From contig NZ_PYWB01000001.1 in the NCBI RefSeq assembly GCF_003056345.1, forward strand, positions 372,001-436,000: DNA of 64,000 nt, read 5' to 3'. Shown piece after piece: positions 51,186-60,700 of this stretch. The DNA comes from Devosia submarina (lineage in GTDB: Bacteria; Pseudomonadota; Alphaproteobacteria; Rhizobiales; Devosiaceae). How positions within the stretch are numbered: the stretch's first letter is position 1; each line of letters starts with the position of its first letter. The notes under the pieces are model-generated. The model was not told the DNA's origin. It was given only the letters and a program-made list of their open reading frames with translations, and searched no databases. The translations under genes were made by a program, and so were the position numbers.

Positions 51186-52634
51186 ATGCTCGTGGACGGC
51201 AAGATCTTTTTGGGCGTGAGCGACCGCGCCGAATATTTGGCACTCCGCTTCGGCAATCGCCACGGCTTGATTACAGGCGCGACGGGCACGGGAAAGACAG
51301 TGACCCTGCAGGTTCTGGCCGAGGGTTTTTCCCAAGCCGGGGTGCCGGTCTTTGCCGCTGACATCAAGGGCGACCTTTCGGGCATCGGCAAGATGGGCGT
51401 GGCGCAGGATTGGCAAAACGCGCGCGCTCAAGAGATTGGCTTTGGCGACTACAGAAGTGAAATCTTCCCGGTGATCTTCTGGGATCTGTTCGGGCGCCAG
51501 GGGCACCCGATCCGCGCGACGATCTCGGAAATGGGCCCGCTCCTGCTGAGCCGCATGCTGGAGCTCAACGACACGCAGGAAGGCGTGCTCAATATCGCCT
51601 TCAAGCTGGCCGATGACGAGGGTCTGCTTCTGCTCGATCTCAAGGATCTTCGGGCGCTGCTGGTCGAGGTGCAGGGCCGGGGCAAGGAGATTTCAGCGCG
51701 CTATGGCAATGTCAGCGCCGCGTCGATCGGCGCCATCCAACGGGCGTTGCTGGTGCTGGAGCAGCAGGGCGCCGAGAGCTTTTTTGGCGAGCGGGCGCTC
51801 GAGATTGCCGATCTGATGCGAACGGATCGCGATGGCCGGGGCATGGTGTCTATCCTGGCAGCGGACGAGTTGATGCGGTCGCCCCGGCTTTACGCAACCT
51901 TTTTGCTCTGGATGCTCTCGGAGCTGTTCGAGGAATTGCCTGAAGTGGGCGATGTGGACCAGCCCAGGCTCGTGTTCTTTTTCGATGAGGCGCATTTGCT
52001 GTTCGACGACGCCCCCAAGGCGTTGGTAGACAAGGTCGAGCAGGTGGTGCGGCTGGTACGGTCCAAGGGCGTCGGCGTTTACTTCGTGACGCAGAACCCG
52101 GTGGATGTTCCCGAGACTGTGCTGGCCCAACTGGGCAATCGGGTGCAGCACGCGCTGCGGGCCTATACGCCGCGTGAGCAGAAGGCCGTCCGCGTGGCGG
52201 CAGAAACCTTCCGGCCCAATCCTGCTTTTTCGACGGAAGAAGCGATTACCCAGCTGGGCATAGGCGAGGCGCTGGTTTCCGTGTTGGAAGACAAGGGCGT
52301 GCCATCCATTGTTGGGCGGACAATGATCCGACCGCCTTCGGCACAAGTGGGGCCGCTGTTGCCTGACGAGCGCCGGTCGATCATTGCGCGTTCGCCCGTG
52401 GCAGGGCTTTATGACACGCCAATTGACCGTGACTCTGCCTTTGAGGCACTGGCTCGCAAGGCGCGCCAGCGGCAGGACGAGGCCGAGCACGCAGCAGAGC
52501 CAAGGCCCAGGCGCGCATCGAACCGGCAGACGCCGGCGGAAGCAGCGATGAATTCCTTGGCTCGCACGGTAGCCAACCAGGTGGGGCGTGCCTTGGTTCG
52601 AGGCATTCTAGGTAGTTTGAGGCGCGGGCGATGA
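51186..52634 (+). CDS. HerA-like P-loop ATPase (DUF853/YjgR family)
   Basis: A 482-residue ATPase of the HerA/FtsK-type DUF853 family. Walker A GATGTGKT at 31-38, a family-specific ADIKGDLSGIG after it, Walker B LVFFFDEAHLLFDDAPKAL at about 258-276 and a downstream sensor region (GVGVYFVTQNPVDVPETVLAQLGNRVQHALRAYTP) with the putative arginine finger. The last 60 residues are charged and low in complexity. The natural role of YjgR-type proteins is not settled; the fold suggests a nucleic acid pump or remodeller. Its stop overlaps the start of the SLOG-like gene (ATGA). Confidence 0.9.
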   Translation: MLVDGKIFLGVSDRAEYLALRFGNRHGLITGATGTGKTVTLQVLAEGFSQAGVPVFAADIKGDLSGIGKMGVAQDWQNARAQEIGFGDYRSEIFPVIFWDLFGRQGHPIRATISEMGPLLLSRMLELNDTQEGVLNIAFKLADDEGLLLLDLKDLRALLVEVQGRGKEISARYGNVSAASIGAIQRALLVLEQQGAESFFGERALEIADLMRTDRDGRGMVSILAADELMRSPRLYATFLLWMLSELFEELPEVGDVDQPRLVFFFDEAHLLFDDAPKALVDKVEQVVRLVRSKGVGVYFVTQNPVDVPETVLAQLGNRVQHALRAYTPREQKAVRVAAETFRPNPAFSTEEAITQLGIGEALVSVLEDKGVPSIVGRTMIRPPSAQVGPLLPDERRSIIARSPVAGLYDTPIDRDSAFEALARKARQRQDEAEHAAEPRPRRASNRQTPAEAAMNSLARTVANQVGRALVRGILGSLRRGR

Positions 52635-53200
52635 GTATGAGTGAAGCCAGGATGAACGCGCCGGTGCTGGCGGTCTTTGCCTCGGACAAGGGGCCCGGCG
52701 ATCCTGAACGCGCCTCGATCATGAGCCAGGCGGGCACCTATTTCGCGCGCCGGGGTGCGTCCATCATCACGCTGGCGGAGAATGGCGTTATTCCTGTGCC
52801 CCTGATTACGGCCGCGCGGACGGCCGGTGGGCAGGTCCAGATCGTGGGCGATCCGACGATCATGCTGCCCGCAGCGCTGCGTGACGTGACGCTGGAAAGT
52901 CTTGAGCAGAATCAGGATCGGCTAGAGCGCATTGCGACCAGTGCCGACGCTTTCGTCGCTTTGCCGGGGTCGCTCGCTTCGGCGACAGCGCTGTTTGGAG
53001 CGTGGACGGCGGCCAAGGCGCAGGGGCGCAATCTGCCGGTGCTCATGCTGAACCGGCACAAGGCCTTTGAAGTCTTGCGCGGCTATGCGGCCGATGTGCT
53101 TTCTCCCGGGCTGCCGGGCTATGACAAGGCCGTGCAGTTTTCCGACACTATTGAAGATCTCTGGAGCCGGCTCAGCCGACTGCTTGGCGAACAGCGCTGA
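52631..53200 (+). CDS. degenerate SLOG/LOG-fold Rossmann-like protein
   Basis: A 189-residue protein with the outline of the LOG/SLOG fold: VLAVFASDKGPGDPERASIMSQAGTYFARRGASIITLAENG, then PLITAARTAGGQVQIVG and DAFVALPGSLASATALFGAWTAAKAQGRNLPVLMLN. In cytokinin-activating LOG enzymes the middle motif is PGGxGTxxE. Here it is PGSLASATA, without the second glycine and the catalytic glutamate. The phosphoribohydrolase activity is therefore probably lost, while nucleotide binding could remain, as in SLOG sensor proteins. Translationally coupled to the HerA-like ATPase. Confidence 0.65.
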   Translation: MSMSEARMNAPVLAVFASDKGPGDPERASIMSQAGTYFARRGASIITLAENGVIPVPLITAARTAGGQVQIVGDPTIMLPAALRDVTLESLEQNQDRLERIATSADAFVALPGSLASATALFGAWTAAKAQGRNLPVLMLNRHKAFEVLRGYAADVLSPGLPGYDKAVQFSDTIEDLWSRLSRLLGEQR

Positions 53201-53370
53201 ACGGTGGGATCGTTTCGCTCCGGCGTACGTTCTGGGGGAAATCCCTGGAGAGTGTCGCTCCATGCATTTGTCGCCTTAGCTTAGACCCAGGGGCTTTGCC
53301 TGCGCTTTGGAAGTGCAGAGCCTTCCGGTCAAGCCTGAGGGTGACGAGCGGTGGAAGAGGAGACTAGGTC

Positions 53371-53874
53371 GTGCGAAATCGGGTCTTGCTTGCCGTTGGA
53401 TTTGTGTTGGCCGCGTCCATGCCCGCCATGGCTCAGGACGCTGATTGGGCGCGTTATGTTGATCCCCAGTTCGGGTTTTCGGCGGATTTGCCCTATGGCG
53501 CCTTTGAGCCGCTGGCGGAAGATGGCTCTGGCGGGCTGACGCTGGGGGAAGTAGGGGGCAGCGGGCAGATCAGCATCTATGGCGGCGATGCCAATGGCCT
53601 CACGCTCGATCTGTTCGCCGAGCGGCTGACGTCGGGCAATGAAGTGCGCAGCATCACCTATCGCGCCGAAGGCAATAGCTGGTTCGTCCTTTCGGGGTTC
53701 TATGAGCCCGAAACCGGTGGCGAACCGCTTATCTTTTACACCAAGGTCTTGTTGTCGGCAGATCGCCAGACCTTCTCGGCTTTCGAGATCAGCTATGATG
53801 TCGAAGAGAAGGCGCGCTACGACAGGCTGGTCGACCGGATCGAAGACAGCTTCACCCGCCCAAGGCCGAGCTAG
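53371..53874 (+). CDS. secreted hypothetical protein
   Basis: A 167-residue exported protein. Signal peptide at 1-21 (VLAASMPAMAQD). The mature part starts WARYVDPQFGFSADLPYGAFEP, a pattern seen in small periplasmic proteins of alphaproteobacteria that I cannot name further. It has mostly beta-strand character with a C-terminal helix (YDRLVDRIEDSF). GTG start with GAGGAG 9 bases before. The stop overlaps that of the convergent REC gene by four bases. Confidence 0.75.
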   Translation: MRNRVLLAVGFVLAASMPAMAQDADWARYVDPQFGFSADLPYGAFEPLAEDGSGGLTLGEVGGSGQISIYGGDANGLTLDLFAERLTSGNEVRSITYRAEGNSWFVLSGFYEPETGGEPLIFYTKVLLSADRQTFSAFEISYDVEEKARYDRLVDRIEDSFTRPRPS

Positions 53875-54416
53875 CTGTCGAGGAGCGGCAATTGCTGCCG
53901 GCGACGATCGGGGAAAAGCGGGATGACATTGTCTGTCTCGCGCCGAGCAGGCACTGGCTGCGGCGCAGGCATGGTGATGCGGTTGCGCCGCTCGGGACCA
54001 CGATAGCCGCCCAAAACACCGACCACGCTACGCGTACGCAGGCGGGCTTGGATGCGCTGCAGCAAATGGCGCGGCGACATGGGCTTGATTAGAACTTCAT
54101 CAATGCCGGCGCTGATCGCCTGGTGCCGCATAGGCGGAGTAATCACGCGGGTGAGGGCGATCACCGGCACTTCCTGGGACAGCAATTCCCCATTGAGCCG
54201 GATGGCCTCAACCATTTCATAGGCCGGGCGCCCTTCGCGATCGAAATCGCAGACCAGGACGTCCACGCGTGCCAGGCGCATATACGCAATCAGCGCCAGT
54301 TCGCTGTCGAACTGGCGAACCTTGAGCCGTGAGTCGCCAGCAACAACCATGGCCAGCAGCGCCGTAAGCGCTGGAGTGGCGGCAATGATTGCAACGACTT
54401 TGGACGGTTCAGACAC
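53871..54416 (-). CDS. REC-domain protein without output domain
   Basis: A 181-residue protein with one receiver fold (about 5-120): phosphoacceptor in VLVCDFDREGRPAYE, IALTRV and IKPMSPRHLLQRIQ. The first acidic pair is missing (VVAIIAATPAL at that place), so metal binding and phosphorylation may be weak or absent. The last 60 residues are basic and Pro-rich, with a GPERRNR element. I choose GTG 54416 because GAGGTG lies 6 bases upstream; TTG 54440 is the longer choice. Confidence 0.8.
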   Translation of the reverse strand: MSEPSKVVAIIAATPALTALLAMVVAGDSRLKVRQFDSELALIAYMRLARVDVLVCDFDREGRPAYEMVEAIRLNGELLSQEVPVIALTRVITPPMRHQAISAGIDEVLIKPMSPRHLLQRIQARLRTRSVVGVLGGYRGPERRNRITMPAPQPVPARRETDNVIPLFPDRRRQQLPLLDS

Positions 54417-54519
54417 GCAAGGCACCTCGATGGTAAACAAAGGGTTACCACGGGCGAGTGCTGCGTAGAAGTACCCGTTGAATATATCGCTAATAGGCTG
54501 GGGAAATTTGCGTGGGCAG

Positions 54520-54553
54520 CAAAAAGCCCACCGGCTCGGAGAGCGCGGCGGGC
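54520..54553 (-). terminator. intrinsic terminator of sodB
   Basis: On the minus strand GCCCGCCG...CGGTGGGC (8-base arms, one G-T pair) followed by TTTTTGC, about 22 bases after the sodB stop. Confidence 0.82.
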
Positions 54554-54574
54554 CTGGAAGGGAGAAAGCGCGGC

Positions 54575-55180
54575 TTAGCGGGCTTCCTCGAACATCTGTT
54601 CGACGTGTTCCCAGTTCACGAGGTTGTCGAACCAGGCTTCAAGGTATTTCGGGCGCGCATTGCGGTAGTCGATGTAATAGGAGTGCTCCCACACATCGAC
54701 GCCCAGAAGCGGCTTGCCGCCATGAACCAGGGGCGATTCCCCGTTCGGCGTCTTGGTGACTTCGAGCTTGCCATCCTTAAGCAAGAGCCAAGCCCAGCCC
54801 GAACCGAACTGGGTGGTGCCGGCATTGATGAAGTCGGCGCGGAACTTGTCGAAGCCGCCCAAGTCTTCGTCGATCTTGCTCTGCAGGGCGCCAGGGAGCT
54901 TGTTGCCGCCGCCATTGGGCTTCATCCACTGCCAGAAATGGACGTGGTTGTAGTGCTGGCCAGCATTGTTGAAGAGGCCCTGGTTCTTGCCGAAGCTGCC
55001 CTGGACAATCTCCTCGAGCGAGGCGTTTTCCAGCCCCGAGCCTTCCAGCAGCTTTTCGCCATTGGTGACATAAGCCTGGTGGTGCTTGTCGTGGTGGAAC
55101 TCAAGCGTTTCCGCCGACATGTAGGGACCCAGTGCATCATAGGCGTAGGGCAGGGGCGGCAGGGTGAATTGGGTGGACAT
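54575..55180 (-). CDS. sodB: Fe/Mn superoxide dismutase
   Basis: A 201-residue SOD dismutating superoxide in the cytosol. Metal ligands lie in EFHHDKHHQAYV, NAGQHYNHVHFWQWM and GVDVWEHSYYIDYRNARPKYL; FGSGWAWLLL is also conserved. Gln in the NAGQ segment favours the iron type, but relatives in this order can use either metal. Start ATG 55180 with GGAGG 8 bases upstream; the longer frame upstream is not SOD-like. Monocistronic, with a terminator. Confidence 0.95.
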   Translation of the reverse strand: MSTQFTLPPLPYAYDALGPYMSAETLEFHHDKHHQAYVTNGEKLLEGSGLENASLEEIVQGSFGKNQGLFNNAGQHYNHVHFWQWMKPNGGGNKLPGALQSKIDEDLGGFDKFRADFINAGTTQFGSGWAWLLLKDGKLEVTKTPNGESPLVHGGKPLLGVDVWEHSYYIDYRNARPKYLEAWFDNLVNWEHVEQMFEEAR

Positions 55181-55253
55181 TGATAGCCTCCGATTATGGT
55201 TAGACGCTGAGGAAGATCGCCCTAAGCTATAGGCCGATTGTGACGCTGTACAA

Positions 55254-57350
55254 TCACTTGGAGCCGAATGATCCTTCCAAACCAACGGCATTGAGCGCAA
55301 AGGCGTAGCACATGGCGGTTTCCTTGAGACGATCAAAGCGCCCCGAAGCACCCCCATGGCCAGCGCCCATGTTGGTCTTAAGATATAAAGGCGCATCGCC
55401 GGTCTTGGTTGCCCGGAGTTTGGCAACCCATTTGGCGGGCTCCCAATAGGTGACGCGCGGATCGGTGAGCCCGGCCAAGGCGAAGATTGGCGGATAGGCT
55501 TGTGCCGTCACCTGCTCATAGGGCGCATAGGAGGCGATGCGCTGATAATCCTCTGCCGACAGGATCGGGTTGCCCCATTCGGGCCATTCGGGCGGGGTGA
55601 GGGGCAGGGTGTCGTCCAGCATGGTGTTGAGCACATCAACAAACGGCACCTGCGCCAGGATGCCGGCCCAAAGGTCCGGCCGCATATTGGCGATGGCGCC
55701 CATCAGCATGCCACCCGCCGATCCGCCCTGGGCAACGATGCGGCCCTTGGCGGTGAAACCTTGCTCGATCAGCATCTCGGCCGCAGCGATGAAATCGGTG
55801 AAGGTATTGGTCTTGTTCTCGCGCCGACCCTGCGCATACCAGCGATAGCCCTTTTCCATGCCGCCACGAATGTGGGCCGTGGCGTGAATGAAGCCGCGGT
55901 CCACCAGCGAAATGGCTGAGATGGAGAAGGACGCGGGCATGCTCATGCCGTAGGCGCCATAGCCGTAAAGCAGGGCAGGAGCCGAGCCATCGAACGGTGT
56001 GCCCTTGCGGTAAAGCACGGTGACGGGGACCTGCTCGCCATCGGGGGCGGTGGCAAAGACGCGGCGGGTCTCGTAGTCATCGGGGTTATGGCCGGAGGGA
56101 ACTTCCTGCTCCTTGAGGAGCGTCCGCGTGCCCGTTTCAAGATCCACATCATAGGTGCGCGAAGGCGTGGTGGGAGACGAATAGGTCAGCCGGAACACGG
56201 AGGTGTCGAACTCGTAGCCGACGGACATGCCCAGCGAATAGGCTTCTTCGTCGAACCCGACGATTTCCTCGGTGGCGGTGCGCAGATCGCGCACGACAAT
56301 GCGCGGCAGGCCCTCGAAACGTTCAAGCCGCAGCATGTGGTTCTTGATGACGATGAGGTCGAGGATCAAGACGCCTTGCTGGTGCGGTACGAGGTCCGTC
56401 CAGTTCTCGGCGGCCGGATTGTCAACGGGCGCCGTCACGATCTTGAAGTCCTCGGCGCCATCGGCATTGGTGCGGATGTAAAGCAGCCCATCGCGCTCAT
56501 CGATGTCGTACTCGCGTTCCGGCAGCCGGGCGTCCACGAGGCGCGGCGGGCCGCCCAGTTCGGCATCGATCAGCCAACACTCCGAGGTCTGGTGGTCATG
56601 GGCGTCGATGACGATATATTTGTCGCTCAGCGTGCGGCCGACGCCAACGAAAAAGCCGGGGTCGGATTCTTCGAAGATGATGGGATCGTCAGTCTGATCA
56701 GTGCCGATGGTATGCAGACGCACGCGGAAGGGGCGGTGGTTGTCGTCATATTCGGTGTAGTAGATGGCCGATGAATCCTGGTTCCAGACATAGGAGCCAG
56801 CCGTGTCGCGGATGATCTCGGGGCTGTCAGCTCCCGTTTCGGTGTCGCGGACAACGATGTCATAATATTCCGAGCCTGCCCGGTCTGCGGCCCAAGCGAG
56901 ATAGCGGTGGGAGCGATCGTGCTCCGCTCCGGCAAAGCCGAAATAGCCCTCGCCTGCCTCGGTGTTGCAGTCCAGAAGAATGGTCTCGGGGCCACCCTCG
57001 CGCGCCGTGCGCACGATCAGGGGGTATTGCTGGCCTTCCAGCATGCGCGAATTATAGGCGAAGGGACCGTCGGGCGAGGGGATGCCGCTGTCGTCTTCCT
57101 TGATGCGGCCGCGAATCTCTTTGTAAATGGTTTCCTGCAAGTCGCTGGTGCGACTTCCGAATTCAGCCTCGAAGTAGTCGTTCTCGGCTTCCAGATAAGC
57201 CCGGATCTCACCATCCAGCGCCCCGGGCTTTTGCATCACCTCCTGCCAATTGGATGCGCGCAGCCAATGATAGGGGTCCTCACGCGTTTGGTTGTGGAAA
57301 GTGGCGGTGTGCGGCCGGCGCGCGGCGAGGGGAGGCTTGGACTTGGTCAT
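55254..57350 (-). CDS. ptrB: oligopeptidase B (S9 prolyl-oligopeptidase family)
   Basis: A 698-residue cytosolic serine peptidase cutting short peptides after basic residues. N-terminal beta-propeller (about 75-410, with DPYHWLRASNWQ before it and VWNQDSSAIYYTEYDDNHRPFRV inside). C-terminal alpha/beta-hydrolase with the nucleophile Ser in VAQGGSAGGMLMGA, Asp in GLTDPRVTYWEPAKW and His in MGAGHGGASGRFD. Family marks YGYGAYGMSMPASFS and RGGMEKGYRWYAQGR are present. Divergent from the Mrp operon. Confidence 0.95.
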   Translation of the reverse strand: MTKSKPPLAARRPHTATFHNQTREDPYHWLRASNWQEVMQKPGALDGEIRAYLEAENDYFEAEFGSRTSDLQETIYKEIRGRIKEDDSGIPSPDGPFAYNSRMLEGQQYPLIVRTAREGGPETILLDCNTEAGEGYFGFAGAEHDRSHRYLAWAADRAGSEYYDIVVRDTETGADSPEIIRDTAGSYVWNQDSSAIYYTEYDDNHRPFRVRLHTIGTDQTDDPIIFEESDPGFFVGVGRTLSDKYIVIDAHDHQTSECWLIDAELGGPPRLVDARLPEREYDIDERDGLLYIRTNADGAEDFKIVTAPVDNPAAENWTDLVPHQQGVLILDLIVIKNHMLRLERFEGLPRIVVRDLRTATEEIVGFDEEAYSLGMSVGYEFDTSVFRLTYSSPTTPSRTYDVDLETGTRTLLKEQEVPSGHNPDDYETRRVFATAPDGEQVPVTVLYRKGTPFDGSAPALLYGYGAYGMSMPASFSISAISLVDRGFIHATAHIRGGMEKGYRWYAQGRRENKTNTFTDFIAAAEMLIEQGFTAKGRIVAQGGSAGGMLMGAIANMRPDLWAGILAQVPFVDVLNTMLDDTLPLTPPEWPEWGNPILSAEDYQRIASYAPYEQVTAQAYPPIFALAGLTDPRVTYWEPAKWVAKLRATKTGDAPLYLKTNMGAGHGGASGRFDRLKETAMCYAFALNAVGLEGSFGSK

Positions 57351-57564
57351 GAGGCAATCCGAAGGGTGAGGTGCCCTTCACATAAGACGCGGGTTCCCAC
57401 AAGGAAAGGGGCCGGACCAAGGCTCGCAGGAGGCTTTTCCCCATAAGCTGGCCCGGTTGGGCCGATTTGGCTTGTCCACCCGGCTCGACTCGTTAAGGTC
57501 CGCGGGACAAATTCCGCGAAAAGAATCGGAACGGGGACAGTTGGGAACAGGGCTGGACACAAGC

Positions 57565-59901
57565 ATGGCGCTCGTGGCGATAGCGCCGTTTCTGGCGGCT
57601 GCGCTTGCGCCACTGGTGCAGCGCTGGGCCGGTGGTTTGGCCGGCTGGGTGCTCGCGCTTGTACCTGCTGCGGTGTTCGTCCTTCTTCTTGGCTTTGTCG
57701 AGCCGGTGGTGGCGAACGGGGCCGTGCCGGTGCGGTTTGCGTGGGTGCCCGAGCATGGGCTCGACCTGTCCTTCTGGGTGGATGGACTGAGCCTGACTTT
57801 TGCGCTGACCATTTCAGGCATTGGCGCTCTGATCGTGCTTTATGCGGGTTCCTACCTCAAGGGGCATGTGCATCTGGGGCGCTTCCAGGCGTTTCTCCTT
57901 GCCTTCATGGGCTCCATGCTTGGCCTGGTTCTGGCCGACAACATGGTCGCGCTGTTTGTGTTCTGGGAACTGACGGCGGTCACCTCGTTCCTGCTGATCG
58001 GGTTCGACCATTGGCGCCAGGCGGCGCGGCGTGGCGCAATCCAGGCCATTGTTATCACCAATATAGGCGGCATGGCGCTGCTGGTGGGAATTATCGTGCT
58101 GCATCAGGTCGGCGGCGCCTGGGATCTGAGCGCGATGCGCGCGGGCGGTTCCCTTGTGCGCGAGAGCGGCTTTTATGGCCCGATCTTGCTGTGCATTCTT
58201 CTCGCGGCCTTCACCAAATCGGCGCAGGTGCCGTTTCATTTCTGGCTGCCCAACGCCATGGAGGCTCCGACGCCCGTTTCGGCGTTTCTGCATTCCGCCA
58301 CCATGGTGCAGGCGGGGGTGTATCTCCTGGCGCGCATGACGCCAATTCTGGGCGGCACGGAGATTTGGAGCATTGTCCTTGTGGGCTTCGGCGGCGCGAC
58401 GCTGCTTTGGGGCGCCCTTGCTGCGCTGCGCCAAACCGATCTCAAGCAGATGCTGGCGCAAACGACGCTCGCTTCCCTAGGGCTTCTGGTTCTGCTGATC
58501 GGGCTGGGCACGGAAGCGGCGATCGCGGGCATGGTGCTCTATTTCGTGGCCCATGCGCTTTACAAGGCCGCGCTGTTCATGGTCGTGGGGGCGCTCGACC
58601 ATGAAACCGGCACGCGCGACCTGACCCGGCTTAGCGGCATGGCTGACCGCATGCCCGTGACCTTTATTGCCGCGGCGCTCGCCGGTTTTGCCATGATCGG
58701 GTTGCCGCCGACATTGGGCTTTTTTGCCAAGGAAGAAATGCTCCTGGGCGCCTTCGCGCCGCAATGGCTGCAGACGCTGGCGCTGGTGGTGTTGATCCTG
58801 GGCAATGCCCTGCTTGCCACGGTCGCGGCCATTGTGGCGATCAAGCCGTTTCTGGGCATTGTGGGGCCAACGCCCAAATCGGCGCATGAGGCACCATTGC
58901 CCATGCTGGTGGGGCCAGTGGTGCTTGGCGCTTTGGGGATCGTCGCGGCCCTTGTGATCGACCAATTCGGCACGCTGGTGCTTGAGCCTGCCGCTTCGGC
59001 CCTATTGGGGCATCATGTGGAAAGCCATCTCGCCTGGGCGATCGATTGGCGTAGTCCCATTATCTGGCTATCCGCACTGAGCTGGACGCTGGCTGCGCTG
59101 GTGTATTGGCAGATCGACAAGGTTCGGACCATGTTGATCCGGATGCACCGGGCGGTGAACTGGACGGCCGACAATGCATTCGATGCGGTGATGTTCGCGC
59201 TGATCCGGTTTGCCGGGACAACAACGCGGCTGCTTCATCACGGCCGGCTCGAATTCTACCTTGTTGTGGTATTTGCCATGGTTGCCCTTGCCTTGCTGGT
59301 GCCGACAATCGGCATGGGCGGATTGAGCGCCATCACTATCCAGGACTGGACCAGCATTGGCCTGCACGAATGGGTTGTTCTGCTTCTGGCGGCAACGGGC
59401 CTTGTGGCAGTGCTGGGGGCGCAGAGCCGTCTCGTGGCCATTCTGGCGCTGGGCGTTCAGGGTGTGGCCGTCGCGTTGATCTTCCTCCTGTTTGGCGCGC
59501 CCGATCTCGGATTTACCCAGTTCATGGTGGAGGTCCTGTCGGTCATCATCCTTACCCTCGTGATGACGCGGCTAAGGCTCGACGAGCGGGACCCACGGCC
59601 AATGGAGGATTGGATCCGCGACGGTTTGCTGGCGCTGCTTTGTGGCGGGGCAGTGAGCCTGCTGCTGTTGCTGGTCGTGAGTGGCACCCTTGATACCAGC
59701 CTCAGCGATTTCTTTGCCGCTACCAGCGTGCCGATTGCCCACGGCTCCAACATCGTCAACGTGATCCTGGTCGATTATCGCGGCCTTGATACCCTCGGTG
59801 AAATCGCTGTGGTGATGACGGCTGCGCTTGCCGTGGTGGCGCTTTTGCGGACGCGCAGGCGCGCAGGCGAAACCTTTGTGCCCAAGGACGGTGAAGCATG
59901 A
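57565..59901 (+). CDS. mrpA: Mrp-type cation/H+ antiporter subunit A
   Basis: A 778-residue NuoL-like subunit with about 20 hydrophobic helices, part of the seven-subunit Mrp (Pha/Mnh) Na+ or K+/H+ antiporter of the inner membrane. Proton-channel marks: [73 protein letters not shown] and [17 protein letters not shown]. The C-terminal part (about 600-778) has the MrpA-specific domain related to MrpB. ATG 57565 begins the first helix ([16 protein letters not shown]); the upstream frame is not membrane-like. Overlaps mrpB by ATGA. Confidence 0.94.
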   Translation: MALVAIAPFLAAALAPLVQRWAGGLAGWVLALVPAAVFVLLLGFVEPVVANGAVPVRFAWVPEHGLDLSFWVDGLSLTFALTISGIGALIVLYAGSYLKGHVHLGRFQAFLLAFMGSMLGLVLADNMVALFVFWELTAVTSFLLIGFDHWRQAARRGAIQAIVITNIGGMALLVGIIVLHQVGGAWDLSAMRAGGSLVRESGFYGPILLCILLAAFTKSAQVPFHFWLPNAMEAPTPVSAFLHSATMVQAGVYLLARMTPILGGTEIWSIVLVGFGGATLLWGALAALRQTDLKQMLAQTTLASLGLLVLLIGLGTEAAIAGMVLYFVAHALYKAALFMVVGALDHETGTRDLTRLSGMADRMPVTFIAAALAGFAMIGLPPTLGFFAKEEMLLGAFAPQWLQTLALVVLILGNALLATVAAIVAIKPFLGIVGPTPKSAHEAPLPMLVGPVVLGALGIVAALVIDQFGTLVLEPAASALLGHHVESHLAWAIDWRSPIIWLSALSWTLAALVYWQIDKVRTMLIRMHRAVNWTADNAFDAVMFALIRFAGTTTRLLHHGRLEFYLVVVFAMVALALLVPTIGMGGLSAITIQDWTSIGLHEWVVLLLAATGLVAVLGAQSRLVAILALGVQGVAVALIFLLFGAPDLGFTQFMVEVLSVIILTLVMTRLRLDERDPRPMEDWIRDGLLALLCGGAVSLLLLLVVSGTLDTSLSDFFAATSVPIAHGSNIVNVILVDYRGLDTLGEIAVVMTAALAVVALLRTRRRAGETFVPKDGEA

Positions 59902-60323
59902 ACACCATCATCTTCCGCACCGTTGCGCCGCTGATCGTTGGCACCATGCTGGTGTTTGCGGTTTATATCTGCCTGCGCGGCCATAATGAGCCCGGTGGCG
60001 GGTTCATCGGCGGGCTGATTGCGGCGTCGGCCATTGCAGTTCTGGGTATGTCGTGGGGGCGTGACGCGGCGCGGCGCGCCTTGCGCTTCGATCCGCTGAC
60101 AATTGCGGCAGCGGGCGTGGTGCTGGCGGGAAGCTCGGGCCTTTTGTCCCTTTTCACCGGCAATGCCTTCATGACCAGCATTTGGCTTTACCTTGAGATG
60201 GGCGGCGCCGAAGTGCCTCTGTCCACGCCTTTGTTCTTCGATATCGGGGTTTTCATGGTGGTTCTGGGGTCCATCTCGGCCATTGGCCTTGGACTGGAAA
60301 TCGATGATGGCGAGGGCTTGTGA
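59898..60323 (+). CDS. mrpB: Mrp antiporter subunit B
   Basis: A 141-residue membrane protein with four helices. [28 protein letters not shown] is the MnhB signature. Completes the membrane domain that begins in the C-terminus of MrpA. Starts in the stop of mrpA and overlaps mrpC by four bases. Confidence 0.94.
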   Translation: MNTIIFRTVAPLIVGTMLVFAVYICLRGHNEPGGGFIGGLIAASAIAVLGMSWGRDAARRALRFDPLTIAAAGVVLAGSSGLLSLFTGNAFMTSIWLYLEMGGAEVPLSTPLFFDIGVFMVVLGSISAIGLGLEIDDGEGL

Positions 60324-60700
60324 TGGATTCCGCACTTGCTCTCCTCGCTGGCCTGTTTGTCGCCGCCGGCATCTATCTTCTGTTGTCGCGGGCGCTGATC
60401 CGCATGCTGATGGGTGTGCTGGTTCTGGGAAATGGCACCAATCTGCTGATTTTCACCGCCGGTCGACTGGCGCGGGATGGCGTGCCGATTGTTCCGCCGG
60501 GCCTTGAACAGGCTGTTGGCCCCATCGCCAACCCGCTGCCACAGGCTCTGATCCTGACGGCGATCGTGATCGGCTTTGCCCTGTTCAGCTTCCTGCTTGT
60601 GCTGGTTTATCGGGCCTATCAGGTGCTCGATTGCGACGACACCGACGCCATGCGGCTCGCCGAGCCGGTTGACGCCCCCAAGCCGCCGCTGAGTTATTGA
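60320..60700 (+). CDS. mrpC: Mrp antiporter subunit C
   Basis: A 126-residue NuoK-like subunit with three helices. The family stretch [14 protein letters not shown] and [28 protein letters not shown] is present. The C-terminal 25 residues are soluble. Four-base overlaps with its neighbours. Confidence 0.94.
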   Translation: MMDSALALLAGLFVAAGIYLLLSRALIRMLMGVLVLGNGTNLLIFTAGRLARDGVPIVPPGLEQAVGPIANPLPQALILTAIVIGFALFSFLLVLVYRAYQVLDCDDTDAMRLAEPVDAPKPPLSY

